64,000 nucleotides of DNA from NCBI RefSeq assembly GCF_030704535.1, contig NC_081815.1, positions 3,239,001-3,303,000 on the forward strand. Reading direction: 5' to 3'. The notes beneath the pieces are model-generated. The model did not search any database. It was not told where the DNA came from and saw only the letters and a list, made by a program, of their open reading frames with translations. Both the position numbers and the translations under genes were made by a program. This document shows, one piece after another, positions 10,749 through 23,229 of the stretch. How positions within the stretch are numbered: the first letter of the stretch is position 1; every line of letters starts with the position of its first letter. Source of the stretch: Vitis vinifera. Its lineage: Eukaryota > Streptophyta > Magnoliopsida > Vitales > Vitaceae.

Positions 10749-12453
10749 GGAGATTTTGTTCCCATCCATGTTAGTGTTCTCTCTTGAATCTAATCTGTAC
10801 CTTAATTTCTTTGCTACTCTTCAACTGTTTTTGCAGGAAAAACCTAAGAAAGTTGGGTCTTTCAATGTGATCGATGATAAACATAAATTACCCAATGGCC
10901 AGGACACAGTACTAAAAAGATATAAATCTGATACTTCATCTAGGGAAAGGCATGAAGGTACCAATAAAGGGCAGAAATTGCAGAGTGACAGAGAGGGCAA
11001 TCATACCAACAACTTATACCAGCCACTCAATAGCAGGGAAGCCCATGATATTCCATTTCAAGGCAGGCAAGAACTTACTGCTGATAGACACAAGATGTTT
11101 ATTGGAAAGGATGCTGCCTCTGAAACAATTAGATCAGGTAGTTCATCTCATGGTAAACGACACGAAGGCATTGATGGTGCGTACAAGCTTCATAATATTG
11201 GGGAAAATACTGTCTCTAAAAGAGAGAACCAGGAGACTTTATCTCATGGAAAATCAAATTCTTCTGCTACCCATGTAGAACGGCTGATTAAGAGTGATGA
11301 CAGAGCTGTGCCCTTTGCTGGTAATAAAAACACCGGTCAGCACAATACTGGGAAATCAATTAGGGAAGTTGAAGAGGTAGAAAAATCCTACTATAACAAT
11401 GCCATCCCTCCTCCATATGTGAAACCACCGAAATCTAGCAAACATGGGGCCAACAAAGGATCAAAGCGTGCTCCCATAGATCCTTCAACACATAACAGAG
11501 CTGGTGCCACTAATACAGCAGACGGGATCCAAATAAGATCAGATCATCTTGACCATGAGAGGCAGGTTTTTGGATCTGAAAATGGTCATCATGACCATGA
11601 CCGGCAGGTTGCTGGACCTGCAAGGATGAATAACCGTCATGACAAATCTTATCAGCATCAAGATGATTTAACTGGTGATCCCATACCAAAAACAAGATCA
11701 AGCAGGAGGAGACATTCAAGATCACCATCCAGCCACAATGATGTTGGTAATTTTGAAGATTCTGAAGCCCCCGTGGACCCTTCTATCCATATCAGAGCCA
11801 GTGCCAAAAATAGGTCTGAGAGGATCCAAGGAGGATCAGATCGTTCTGATCATGAGGGGCAATTTGTTGGGCCTGTGGGTCATGGTCATGAGAAAGATTA
11901 CTATTATCAAGATGATATAACTGGTGACCCCTTGCGAAGACCTAGATCATTGAGGAGGAGACGCTCTAAATCTTTGAGTCATGAAGATAGTGACCATATT
12001 GAAGGTGCAGGAGTTGTAAAGAGAAATTCAAGTAGCAGGAGAAGAGAGCACTCAAGACGAGGTATGCAAGTTGTGCTTGATGATGGACGATATGAGATAG
12101 ATGAAGAGGAAAGGATAATAGATCGACTGTTGTTACATTATAGTAAGAAACCAACAGCCTATGAGCCAGGAAAGGTGAGGAAGAAATCTAAAGCCCATCC
12201 TTCACATCACTCGGGTGAATCGCCAGAAAATGAAAGCAAAGAGGGTCCTGGTGTGAAGTCAGAGATCGTTCCTACCACAGCGAGATCGGTTTCTCTCCCC
12301 AGGGAACAAACATCTACTTCTGAAGCAACTAAAGTATTTGCTCGCACTAAATCTTTTCAACCGGATATGTTGAACCAGGCACGGCACGTGCATCCTAAGC
12401 TACCAGATTATGATGATTTGGCTGCTCGGTTTGCAGCCTTGAAAGGGAGGTAA
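7301..12453 (+). CDS. IST1-like protein (ESCRT-III-related regulator of Vps4), six exons
   Basis: Exons: 7301-7341, 7433-7565, 9006-9109, 10278-10422, 10508-10648 and 10837-12453; all introns are GT-AG and the phases match, giving 726 residues. Residues about 10-175 form the Ist1 domain (GRGFTSKCKSWIKGTRTRID, then KFLKKDVADLLANGLDINAF, VEGLLKELML, ECPEECREAV, RFSDLPELRDLRNIFQEKYG). Residues 189-726 come from the last exon and are low-complexity, charged and rich in S/R/H/D, with a tandem repeat at 400-575. The protein ends LPDYDDLAARFAALKGR, which fits the MIM1 pattern (D/E)xxLxxRLxxLK bound by MIT domains of Vps4. Known IST1 proteins regulate Vps4 and ESCRT-III at multivesicular bodies; that role here is by homology. 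The start is chosen because MLDGLLGRGF is typical of plant members. Confidence 0.92.
10655..10744. repeat. Compound (CT)n(AT)n microsatellite in IST1-like intron 5
   Basis: About 30 CT units (to 10716) run straight into about 14 AT units. The tract starts six bases after the exon 5 donor (GTATGG at 10649). It creates a spurious open frame of LS and YI repeats into exon 6. Length polymorphism is likely, as for any long dinucleotide tract. Confidence 0.95.
11470..11997 (+). repeat. Internal tandem duplication in the IST1-like tail
   Basis: Two diverged coding units follow each other: 11470-11766 (residues 400-498, starting APIDPSTHNRAGA) and 11767 to about 11997 (residues 499-575, starting APVDPSIHIRASA). 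Shared blocks come in the same order: SDH/SDRSDHE, RQV/GQFVGP, QDDLTGDPIPK versus QDDITGDPLRR, and SRRRHSRS versus LRRRRSKS. The second unit lacks about 20 residues of the middle of the first. The repeat is in frame and within one exon. Confidence 0.85.
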
Positions 12454-13297
12454 AGAGTAAGGGCAAGTGAAACCTCAGAATGTTCACTGTTTTCATTTCC
12501 ATTGCTGTATAACCAGGTCTGTTCCTTGCTCTCTTGCAGAGGCTTATGCTCCAAACACTAATGGTGAGAAACTCCTTCTGGGTTTACCTTACAAGTGACA
12601 CAGTTCTTTGAATTCCCAGTAATTGGAGCATCACCTTTCAGGGACTTGCCCAACTGGCATTTCATTTTCTTTTCAGTGCATGGGAGATCTGTTTGCAATA
12701 TACTTTGGGTTCACTTTGGTTTCAGTTTCCATTACATTTGATTTTCCAGACTACTTGGTTGTAAAATTTGTAACAATGCAATATGATACAGATTTTTTTA
12801 TAGGTACTATATAGAAGTTGAGTTTGAGATACTGCTACTATGTCATCAGAGTTGCATTGCTATAATTGAATGAGGGGATGGTTACAGTTTAATTCCATCT
12901 ATTAGTATAACGTTTATGCCACTTCCTTGGGTGATTTTGTCAGTCTCTGCTCCTACCTGACAGTAACGCTCGGGTCCTCCGGCTAACGGTAACTTTAGAA
13001 ACAAGGCAAAACAAGGGCCGCTTCGGTCATTCGGTGTGATGATGATTGTAATGAGTTGCCAGTTGGCAATAAAGTAAACCGAAAAAGACGAATGTAACCT
13101 GGACTGTCAGAATACCTCCCACAAACTGCGAAGCTGTGCCCTTCTCTACTCTCTAGATTCTCTTTCCATGTCCTTTCCTTGTAAAAAGCTGAAAGACCCC
13201 CCTTTCCCGCCAAAAAAAACTCCCTCCTTCCCTTTTATTACCGTCTCCCATTCTACCTCCCATTTATTGTAGTCAAGCTTTTTACTCGGTGGGAGAG
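12454..13297. other. 3' flank of IST1-like gene and promoter of the next gene
   Basis: Positions 12454 to about 12850 look like 3' UTR, with T-rich stretches and no frame. From 13130 the sequence becomes pyrimidine-rich with CCTCCC runs up to the next start codon, as plant leaders often are. No further gene is visible. Confidence 0.45.
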
Positions 13298-14131
13298 ATG
13301 AAAGGGTCTTCCAAGTTGGTAATGGGAGCAACGCTGCTGATGGCGGTGCTCCTGGCCATAGTGTTAGGCCTGGTCCTGGTGCTGTTGGCGGAGCTCTACT
13401 GCTCTCTTTTGCAGCGCAGGCGTCGACCACTGGTCACCGCCACCTCCGATTCCATCCTCACAGCCAACACTTGCTCTCCTCAGCCTTCACAGGCCCAAGT
13501 CCAATCAGCTCTTCCTCCCCCTCCTCCCCTCGCTAGTTTCTACTCTCAAGGGGTTCTTCGCGCTCCTAGAAGCTTCCTCTTCCCTGCTGTGTCTAGCGAG
13601 GAAGACAAGGCGGAGATGAAGAAGCAGCATTCTCAGATTCAAACAATTCTTGAAGTGCAGACTCCACAATCAAACACCAGTCCCCACAGAATCGGTCTTC
13701 TTGCAGCTTCACCTCCACCACCTCCATCAGCTCCATCCAAACCAATTCAACAAGGTGGTGGCAGTAGTTGCAATGAAGGAGTCTGCGGTAGTGGAGAGGA
13801 TTTTATCTACATATCCAATCCCATTTATGACAACGAGGCAAACCGACCAAGCCTGGTGGACACCCCATTTGAAACCCCGGACACATCGCCTTCGCGTTTA
13901 GAAATGGGAAGTTCTTCTGGTGAGGATGAGGTAGCCCAGCCATGTCAGTCCAGCCCTTCCTCGCCACCAACCACTCCTCCATTAACTCCAATGAAGAAGC
14001 TCCCAGCCGAGGCTTGTTCGGTTTCACTGAGAGATGCCCGGTCTCTTGGCACTTCAGGCAGTGATTCTAACAGCATCAATGGCCCTTCATCATCATCATC
14101 CGGGTCTCCTCGCACTTCCCCTTCATGGTGA
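13298..14131 (+). CDS. Single-pass membrane protein with proline/serine-rich tail
   Basis: Single exon, 277 residues, starting at ATG 13298; an in-frame GTG nine bases upstream is not used. Residues 8-31 form a hydrophobic membrane segment (LVMGATLLMAVLLAIVLGLV and on), followed by AELYCSLL and the basic stop-transfer QRRRRP. The rest is rich in proline and serine with PPPPP runs, an acidic stretch (SSEEDKAEMKK) and a conserved-looking block DFIYISNPIYDNEA at 168-181, followed by TPFETPDTSPSRLE and TTPPLTPMKKLP. The C terminus is a serine tract. Related plant proteins are usually described only as hydroxyproline-rich or uncharacterised membrane proteins, and no biochemical role is known to me. 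Several TP/SP sites could be phosphorylated. The topology is predicted only. Confidence 0.8.
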   Translation: MKGSSKLVMGATLLMAVLLAIVLGLVLVLLAELYCSLLQRRRRPLVTATSDSILTANTCSPQPSQAQVQSALPPPPPLASFYSQGVLRAPRSFLFPAVSSEEDKAEMKKQHSQIQTILEVQTPQSNTSPHRIGLLAASPPPPPSAPSKPIQQGGGSSCNEGVCGSGEDFIYISNPIYDNEANRPSLVDTPFETPDTSPSRLEMGSSSGEDEVAQPCQSSPSSPPTTPPLTPMKKLPAEACSVSLRDARSLGTSGSDSNSINGPSSSSSGSPRTSPSW

Positions 14132-15524
14132 GCTTGTTTCTTGGGGTGAGTGTTTTTGTGAATAGAATAATGCCAGGTGGAAGGAAATGAGGAAAGAGAC
14201 AGAAAGACTCCAACCCAAGAACCTTTCTCAGCAGGCGTGACAATGGCTCGTCAACCCAAAGATCTTTTCTAAACTCTTCTCTCCATGTTGTAGAATCCTT
14301 CTTTTTTTTGTCCCTTGTTTTGTGTGGGTGTTTTTTGGAAACGCATTGCAAGATTACCCTTTGGTAGTAGAAAACAAAGCCTTCTTTTTGTTTTGGGATT
14401 TGTGAGGATGCATGTGAGCTGTGTGATGTGTGTGGACCATATGAAAAGAAAAGATAGAATCACTGGTTGTGATGGATCTAGTATGCTGATTCCAAAGGCA
14501 TTGAAGCCAAAACACCAGAACTGTCACCTGCGACTGCGTGGCTTTTGTCCACTTTAGGTAGGTAAGGACAGCTCTCCTTTTGCATTCCTGGCCCCATATG
14601 TAAGAACGTTCAGTTCCTTTACTCACCCGTTTTCGTTTTTTAACAAACAAAACTATTATGAATCTTTGTTTTTTTGAAAAAAAAAGATTAATTTTATTGC
14701 AAACTCACTTCATTAACATATTGAAAAAGAAAAATTTAAATTTATTTTTTGACATCTCATAAATCTCTTTTAAAGGGAGATCATTTCCTTTTTCTGTTTC
14801 TTCTTACTTCCTCACTCTCCTTCGCCCTCCACTTTTTCTGACCTTCCTGTCTCACCAGACTTTCTGTACTCAGCCCAGGTTCAGCAGCAAAAAAACAATT
14901 GGTTTTGATAAGGAAAAGGACTGATTCTGCACCTAAAACCAGCCTGGCTCAATTAAATAATTGAGTTGATTTAATCTGAGTTCATTCTTGGATTTTGGTT
15001 GGAGTGTTCTTTGGTTAAGGCACTTGTTGGTGCTGCACCTTTATTCAGTTTCCATGTCCATAGTCATTACTCACACATGAATCAGAATGTAAAAAAAAGT
15101 TTCTGTTTTTGCAATAGAAATTAGAATTTACATGCAAAACAACAATCAGAAATACATGGCTGCTTGTGTGAAAGCTTGTTCTTTTAGCATTGATCAGTGA
15201 TCTTGAATCTTCATTTCATTCAGCAATATCCTTGACAGTATTCAAAGAAGTACCTGTTAAGAAAAAAGAGTTGGTGAAAAAGGTGCTTCTAGTTAGGGAA
15301 AGGATAATGCTTCTGGAAAGCCACGTAGCTTTTGAGGATTAAACCACCCAACCAAAAGAAAGATGGATGCCAAGGGCATCCATCAATTCTTCTTTTTTGG
15401 CAATTCTCAGAGGAGGGTTTTGGTGGGTGATTACTGATTACAACAGATAAGACTGGGAATAGGTAAAATAATGGACCTTGAGATGATTACATACACTCTT
15501 AACTCTTTGAACTGAGTGCAGGAA
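14132..15524. other. Converging 3' flanks of two genes
   Basis: This lies between the stop of the membrane protein (+) and the stop of the Rab gene (-), so both 3' UTRs face each other here. I see no coding exon and no RNA gene. Poly-A/T runs occur near 14670-14700. Confidence 0.5.
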
Positions 15525-18500
15525 TCATCCAGAGCAACAAAACAGTCTTCTACCCCTTTCTTGTGATCTTCTGTGCAGTTTAATTCCACCTGGGCGTGAA
15601 GGACAGGCTTTTGCCAAATTCTTTGCTGCAGAATACACAAATCCTTTAGCACAAATAAGAAGATGTGGAGGAACCTCAGAAATGAGCTAATAACTTGCAA
15701 AATATCTTCCATATGTGGAAGACAGGGCCACTCTGAGAACATTGACGCCTAGGAATGGTGCAGGACCACAATGATCCCTTTTATGGAATTATTATGGAAC
15801 AATAAGAATCCCTTTATTTCTCAGTTCAAAATCATGCAAGTGAACCTATTTTTTTATCCTTTTTTTTTGTCCAATTCAAGCATGAGAGAAACCAAGGATT
15901 TTCTCTAGGGAATGGGTTGAGCAGGGAATTGTGGCCTGCAGCAACTTACATCAGATATGATGATGAGTCTTTGTCTGGGAAATCAAGTGGATGGGAAGCA
16001 TACTATAGTTTAAAAATGTGAGAGATGAAATTACCTATTTCATAAAAGAGCTCGTTGACATTCTGAGCAGTTTTTGCAGATGTTTCAAAGAATAACAAGC
16101 CATTTTCTTTAGCATATTGCTCACCTTTCTGCAGCAAGTATATGAAAGAGGGTTCATTGAATTCATTTTCAGTAATCCCACTGAACTCAGAGAATATAAA
16201 AAATGAACATGTGGGATTAAGAATCATTTTCTCAACATTATTATCAGAGAACAAAAAAAAATTATGCGTGCAAGTAACAAAGACAATAAATCGTTATCTG
16301 AAAGTAGCATTGAAATGAAACTTTTAAAAATGGGAGGTTGGAATAATTTTCAAGGCAATGCTCCATAGATTCAGATATAGCCAATTCATCAACAAAATCT
16401 CAATATTCCGAAACAACATATATGTTGCTCATCCAACCTTCTTCAGGACCTTCAAAATAAAAACCAATGTGATTAAATTTGATAAACAATCACTATTATG
16501 TCACTCAAGACCAGGTCTAGAAAGACACAGTAAACAAGTAAACCACCCAAGGTTTTGCCAGTATCTTATGTTTGTTTCCATCTAGCAGGTGTGAGCAACA
16601 AATATTCTGAAGATATATTCAAAGAGAAAAATCCATGAATAAATCCATCAGAAGATTCTTCTCATTTTGGGGTGGAGATCTGGGAGGTCTTGGTTCAATT
16701 CCCACTATAGAAAAAAATGTTGCTCATAAAAAATAAAGATGTTAAGAACTCTTTGTTCTTTGAAAAAAATAAAAAGAAGAAGAAAAAGGCATGGGGTTCC
16801 CTCATGAGATCGAAGTCTGTAATTGCTATCAATTTTCGCTTTTTCAATGGCATGACTGTATCAATTCTCCAACAAATAAGGGCATCCTATTTCATTTCAC
16901 AAGGTTCTTGATTTTATGCATACACATCTAGGCATGTGGATGGGTACAATATAAGAACATGATTTAAAGTGGCTTAAGCATTCTAACACATACATTTGGA
17001 AACCAATCAAACACCAAGAGAATTTCTCTCTTCAGGTGAAGCCCATTCCCCACCAATTGAGGGAATGGCAAATTAGCACCATGGCTTAGTATGAGCAATT
17101 GCCTTAATATTCTTGACTGCAAAGCCTTGGTGAGAGTCATCTAGAAATGCCCAGGTGCTCACTAAAATTACCATTCACTACACTGATGTGGATTATGAAT
17201 ATGGATTACAACATAAAAGATAAAATGACAAAAAACATTGAGCTAGAAATACCTCATTCTCCACCTCTCTCTTTGTTTCCAAGTCAGCTTTGTTCGCCAC
17301 TAAAATCATTAACAGATTTGGATTTCCTAAATAGTAAAATATGAAACCAGATAAAATGTTGATCAATAAGCAGAATTACTTGAAGCATGAGTAAATTGCT
17401 AACTATTGCCATAATAATATATTGACAGGACTTTGGCATAAAGTCTGGCTTGGAAAAATCAAATCAAAACTAAAAATTTATGAGTGATTTAGAATCTGAG
17501 GGAATCAAACAAAATTTGAATATGGGAAATGGACCTTAAGAATTGGGAATTTCTAAACACAAAGTAACACCATGGCCATAATTCCATTTTCATATATTGT
17601 TGCATATGTACCTCATCGAAGCAAAACCAAAGATAGATTGATCTCCACACATTTAAAGAGAGGTGAAGATGGGATTCATTCAGTAAACCAATTGAGAACA
17701 AATTTAGGAATAGGGTAACTTAATCAAAGCAGAACAAGGCCTGCTGTAGGTGAATTGATGATTTTACAGATTAAACACTGAGCTGCAAACTAAACATTAA
17801 GGAAGAAAAAGGGAGGTGAAAGGAATCAGAAGAGGAGAAGGCTATTTCATTTTAATATGATTCATATAAACCAACAAATGAAACCAGGAACTTTATTGTG
17901 TAGGTTTAAGGGTGATCTATGCCACAATATACCAAGTAGTTCTCACTTGATTGGTTTTAGACAGAATCAATGTCAAATGCAAAAGAAACAAAAAGAAAAA
18001 TAGAAATGAATGTTTGTCTGAAGATAAGATCACCATGAAGCTCCAACAAATAAAGAAGTCATTCAAACTGGATGGAAGAATGCATAGTTGAGATTTGTAA
18101 TTAGAAGCCTTCTATGAAAACAAAATTCATAGCTAAAATGTAAGTATATCAGACAAGAACAATAAAATCAATTCTAAACATTACAGGTTTGAGGTTTTAG
18201 CCTCAGCTTATATGAGAATAGCTGTGTCTAATCTCTCAAGTCTAAGCACAAAAATAGAAAGAATAAAATCTGTAGATTCCAATCAGTCACCTTGTCTTTG
18301 CAGTTCTTGAACCCACTTTTTAGCTCGTTCAAATGAATCCTGAAGTCAAAGCACCATGTATTCTTTCAATCAAAATGTATTCCCAGGTTATAATAAATAT
18401 AAACACACACTCACACACATGAAGATACACATACGAAGAACTAAGAAGAAAATAAACAAAAATCATAAATCATAAAACATGGTAGGAAAGTTCTTTTATC

Positions 18501-20182
18501 AGTCAGAATAATCCAAACATTGTCTTGATTCCATTAATGGTCAAATGGCTAAATCAGTTGTATCATCAGATGGTTTTCAAGAAAAGAATCAGAACCAAAA
18601 TAAATTACAGAGGCATCAAATTACTCGAGCACACCAACACAGTTGAAAGTGAGAGATGCAACATAAAGATTTTAGAGAGAAAGTAGTTGGTGTCAATGTA
18701 GACATGTTTTGTAATTATGGTAAGACATTTTAATAGGGTTGGCTTAACTATAAGGACATATTACTCAATCATGCTTCTTAAGATCAGGATATCTAGCTCA
18801 GTCTTTCTGCTAAAGGAGAGAGCAAATCTCTTGTTTCATCAAATAGGTATACATCATGTCCAACAAATTTACTATAACAATTCAAAGTATTTTGGAGTGC
18901 ATCCTTAGAGCTAGGATTTTGATAGGAAAAAAAAGGAAAAAGAAATTAAGCAAGGATTAACCTCATTCTACAGTAGGAAAGAAGTGGCTTAAAATCACGA
19001 GCAGGATGCATTCCTATTAGTTCTAACAATTATCATAATATTAGATATTAGATGACCAGGGACTTTAGAAAGCTGCCAATGAATATAACTAATAGAAGCT
19101 TGACAAATAGCTACCATGCTTGTAATGTCATACACCACAACGGCAGCAGCTGCACCACGATAGTACATAGGAGCCAAGCTATGATATCGTTCTTGTCCTG
19201 CTGTGTCCCATATATCAAATTTTATAGTGGCCTCATTCAGTGATAAAACCTGAGTGAAGAAGGCTGCTCCAATTGTTGATTCCTGCAGCATATGCTTAGG
19301 TTAAGAGTGCCCCACACCAAGAAATGGGAAGAAAACAGAGCAGAATAAACAATTAAAATGTACCTGGAAATCATAAAATTGCCCTTTGACAAATCTCAGC
19401 ACTAGACTGGTTTTCCCAGTTCCCATGTCCCCAAGAAGCACCTGGACCAAGCTGATAATGTCAAATACTAGATTCATTTGTTCGTTACCAGCAAAGAGAT
19501 CATTGAAAGAAACGAATAGAAGAAAGAAAACACAAAGACCCTTCTCCAAGTTTTCCACATTAATTCATAGAGCATCATCAGGTTGAGAATTGGTCCATAA
19601 ACAATAGAAACCTCCATAGATCAAACTTGGACCCATAAATCTGATCTCAAAGGGTTGTGAAATTGAATTTAAATAGTGGAACTCAAGTGGGTGGAGAAAA
19701 GGTTTTCTCGGGTTTGAGTTGAGTATATATCAAAATGCAAAGAAAGATGAACTGAATTCAAAAACAAGAAAAGAAAGCCAGCAAATAAAAAATGTTCAAT
19801 AGGTTATATCCAGAGATCACATCCATAACCAGATCACAAATCAATTCGAAGCTATGCGCCATTTAATTAATGGGATCAAACTTTTCCGCAATCTCTTTCT
19901 ATCAACAATAGAATCATACAGAAAACACTGAACAAAAAGGGAATATCCAACCTTTGGAATCCACACCGACATATTTACAAATAAGCACAAATTGGGTTGC
20001 TAAAAACAACGATATGAAAAGTTTGAATCACAAAATATGAATCAAAGTTCATATTGGGTCATACAAAAAAAAAGTCAGTTAATTGAGTAATCTACAGATT
20101 ATAACTGAAAAAATAAAACAAAGAAAAGGGAAGACATACCCACCAGCTTGGCTTGTATGTTCTTGTTGCCAGTCCTGGCCAT
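15525..20182 (-). CDS. RHN1: Rab5-type small GTPase, RHN1-like (RABF2 class), seven exons
   Basis: Exons on the minus strand: 20182-20144, 19441-19364, 19282-19115, 18339-18291, 17326-17253, 16128-16035 and 15625-15525. All have GT-AG borders and matching phases, giving 200 residues, the length I recall for RHN1 of Nicotiana. The start is [13 protein letters not shown]. Motifs: P-loop GDMGTGKT (17-24), effector region ESTIGAAFF (40-48), WDTAGQE (64-70), NKAD (123-126) and ETSAK (151-155). The C terminus LFCCSG carries two cysteines (197-198) for geranylgeranylation. Known RABF2 proteins act in endosome-to-vacuole traffic; that role is inferred here. Exon 1 ends at CTG and its intron starts GTGGGTATG; using the more typical-looking inner GTATG would shift the frame. 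Confidence 0.95.
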
Positions 20183-22130
20183 TACAAATCGATGAAAATT
20201 TTGGGCCGAAATGAAAAGAGAAGATAAAACTTGAGAGAGAGAGAGAAAGACTCCGAAATGAGTTGAAAATGAAGGCAGCCCTGGAAAGGAGATGCAAAAT
20301 AGGTTTTGAGGATAGCAACCAAAGACTGGTAGTTTGGTCGGTTGACTGGTAAGTTTGTTTCTTTTAGCGTCTCATTCTCATCCCTTTTTCTCTCTCTTTC
20401 CTCACATTGCTTTACAAAACTTTACTTTCAATTGCTTCTTGGATTGATTTTGAGAACACCCCTGAAGCATTTTCCTTTCAAATTTATTCGGAGAGCATTA
20501 ACAATTTCAGATCGAATTGAATTCATTGGGTGAAAACATCTTCAATCTTTGTTAAAATTCATCTATGCTGATGATGATCACATAAATGTTTCACGTTGGG
20601 CTACCATATACAAATAACGAGGGTCTAGGCGATTACTTGGCAAACTCCAACACTTTCTCGACACTAAGTTCAGTTAGACCAAATACCAAGGTGCTAAAAC
20701 GACTTTCTTACAAATTCCCAGCTTCCAAACAAGGACTTAGTAAAGAAAAGAAGCGTAGGACTCCAAACGAAATGGGATGAGTGCCATTTCCCACATGCCC
20801 ACAAATCCCATGTGGCTATTTTGTTGTTTTCTAGCCCTGTTCTCATCCCACGGATTCCACCATCATATCTCAGGAAAACCCAATAATTATAATGGGTAAA
20901 AGAGAAGTCAAATTACTAGGAAACAGCCAAAGAATTAAAGGCCAAAATGCACAGAGTTATACATTTTCCCACCCAGTATAGCAAAGGCTTTATCGCTTCC
21001 ATGGCAGCGTGGAGGGCAAGGAAAACCTGCAATTAAAGATGTGGTATGTTTCCCTTTTCTTCTTCCAACTTTCATCTATCAATTATTGATTAATTGGTTC
21101 TTCTTTTTATTGATTCAATGTAAAGTTTGATGCGAAACCCAATTTGTCATTGTTTATTTGAATGTATGCTTTGATTTCAGTCTCTCAAACTTCCCTTTCA
21201 AAATTGAAGGGTTCCTTTACTCGCTGGATGAATTGTCAAGGAGAGAACATACACATTCAAAATCATTGAAACCACCACGAGGCGTGATTAATAGGTATTA
21301 CTCCTTTTAAACTAAAAGAACTCAAGGGAAAAAGTATAGGAAAGGATGAGGAAAATCATCTGGAAGGACACATGAAGTTTATACGTCCGGTTAAATACAT
21401 TATTATTTTGTATTTTTTTATCTTGTATTTTTTCAATATATTTTTATTATTATTTTAAAAATATAAAATTATACACATATAACCATATTTAGAGATAAAA
21501 TAATAAAAATAACATTAATAGCCATGACTAACTTTTAATTGTTTGAAAGAGATCATCCAGACACCACCCTAATCTAACGACTTGTTTCACTATTACAAAG
21601 GAAGATACTACACAAATTGAGACCCACCATTTTTTAGAGGGTGGAATAGATTGGAGTTGTGCAAGAGAATCGTAGAAAAGCTTGGAATGACTAGTCATGA
21701 TGCAAAGTTACATAAATGTTAGACTATCTCAACATGACCTTCTATTGTCTATACACCTTCAATAGCCAACAATAATAATGGAAGACAAACGAGTATAGAA
21801 AGACAGGAGCCTTTGCAAAGAATAGAGGAGGTAGCAAAAAGAAACAAAATATTTGCCTAAGAAAACGCTAGGCTCTAGGAGTGACTAGATGGTACTGGTT
21901 GACAAATCACCCCATAATCATCGAGAAGAAGTCATGCAGATGAGAACAAACAATATGAGAGGAAAGAAAAAGGTTTAGGCAAAGTTAAAATACATGGGAC
22001 CCCTACTCTAAAGAGGACCTATCATAAGTAGCCAAGGTAGGCTTGATGGGCCCTCTCGACCAATACAAGAAAGGATTTAGAGCCCATAGTCCTTCATGTC
22101 ACACGGGAGATTGTTCACTGCTAATCTTTG
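20183..22130. other. 5' flank of the Rab gene and gene-poor DNA
   Basis: Positions 20183 to about 20340 are the likely leader of the Rab gene (read on the minus strand, with CTCTCTCTCTC). Beyond that there are only short frames with no recognisable product. A 29-codon frame near 20948 and a GTATGT donor near 21044 are not enough to call a gene. From 21400 the DNA becomes AT-rich. Confidence 0.45.
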
Positions 22131-22134
22131 TTGT

Positions 22135-22985
22135 AAATAAAATATTGAATCCTAAATACATAAAAATTCGGTTAAGGAAAATCAGAGATAGAGTTACCAC
22201 GACTTTGTAGTATTTTGGGTTGTCATTTTCTGAAATCAACTCTAATATGTTTATTTGTTTTTATGTTAGAATGATTAATTATTTGATAAGGTTAATGAAA
22301 CCCTAAATTAAATAAATAAAGACAAAATATGGATAAAGATATTTTAAAATATTTAATAAAATAGATAAAACAAAAGAAATAATGTTTAAGAGGGTTTTAC
22401 AATCCAATGTCAATTTCAAACTCACCATTCTTTTCTGCCTAGTTTGCTTCAATCACGCATAACATTCTAATTTCAGCTCTAATTGACACACCATTTAAAA
22501 CGTTGGACTCTTGGCTTCCCAAACTTCGAAATGATATATAGTTTGCCCAAGATTGACCTCAGAAAGTGCTATAGATTTAACCTCAAATTCAAAGTATAAG
22601 CTGCTACCAAATTTTGAATTCCAAATTTTCATATGAATTTGATTGCATTTGCTTCTCACCTTCTCAATTATGGTTGTTTGCCCTCTATCTCACTCTATAA
22701 CATTCATTGCTAGTACTATGACTTGCTTATTATGTCCTTACTTGGACTCTTCATGATTCATAAGTCTCAAGTATCTCAATTATGCATGTTTAACCCCTTC
22801 TGCTTTCTAAGTAGATAATAACTTCTACACTTGTCATATTTTTTCATTCTTTAAACATGGAATTAGCTCAAAATAGAAGTTAAATCCATAACTAGGGTCT
22901 TAGCATCAATTTGAGTTAAATTAGATGATTTGAGCTTTTTAAATTACATAAATCATGTCATATATATGTCATTATTTTGACTCCA
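22135..22985. repeat. Diverged dispersed repeat, copy 1
   Basis: This stretch shares collinear blocks with 26000-27690. Examples are GATAGAGTTACCA(C/T)GACTTT, GGTTAATGAAACCCTAAATTA versus AGTTAATAAAATCCTAATTT, GTTGGACTCTTGGCTTCCC versus ATTGGACTCCTAACTTCTT, and AAATCCATAACTAGGGTCTT versus AGATCCATAACTAGGGTCTT. Copy 1 is shorter, with about 0.8 kb missing relative to copy 2. No coding frame survives. The parent element is not identified. Confidence 0.7.
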
Positions 22986-23229
22986 ATCAATCGCCTTAAC
23001 CTTGTTCACCAAATACAATTTTTGTGAAGAGGCCCCCCAAGGGAATTGTTATCCCAAAGTTTAATATGTTCAATAGGAATGGCAACCCCCTTAAGCATTT
23101 AATGCATATGTGCTAGATAGTGGTACTATCACAAAACAATGACCGTTTGTTATGTAAAGTCTTCCCTTAAAACTTGCAAAAGCTAACATTGTTATGGTTT
23201 CATCAACTTCTACCTCCATCAATCTTAAA

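Noticed and set aside
10562-10835. Open frame running through the CT/AT microsatellite into exon 6
   Set aside because: The LS and YI repeats are translated simple sequence. A clear donor at 10649 and acceptor at 10836 remove them.
20940-21060. Short frame with a nearby GTATGT donor as a possible first exon
   Set aside because: The frame stops after 29 codons and no downstream exon continues it.
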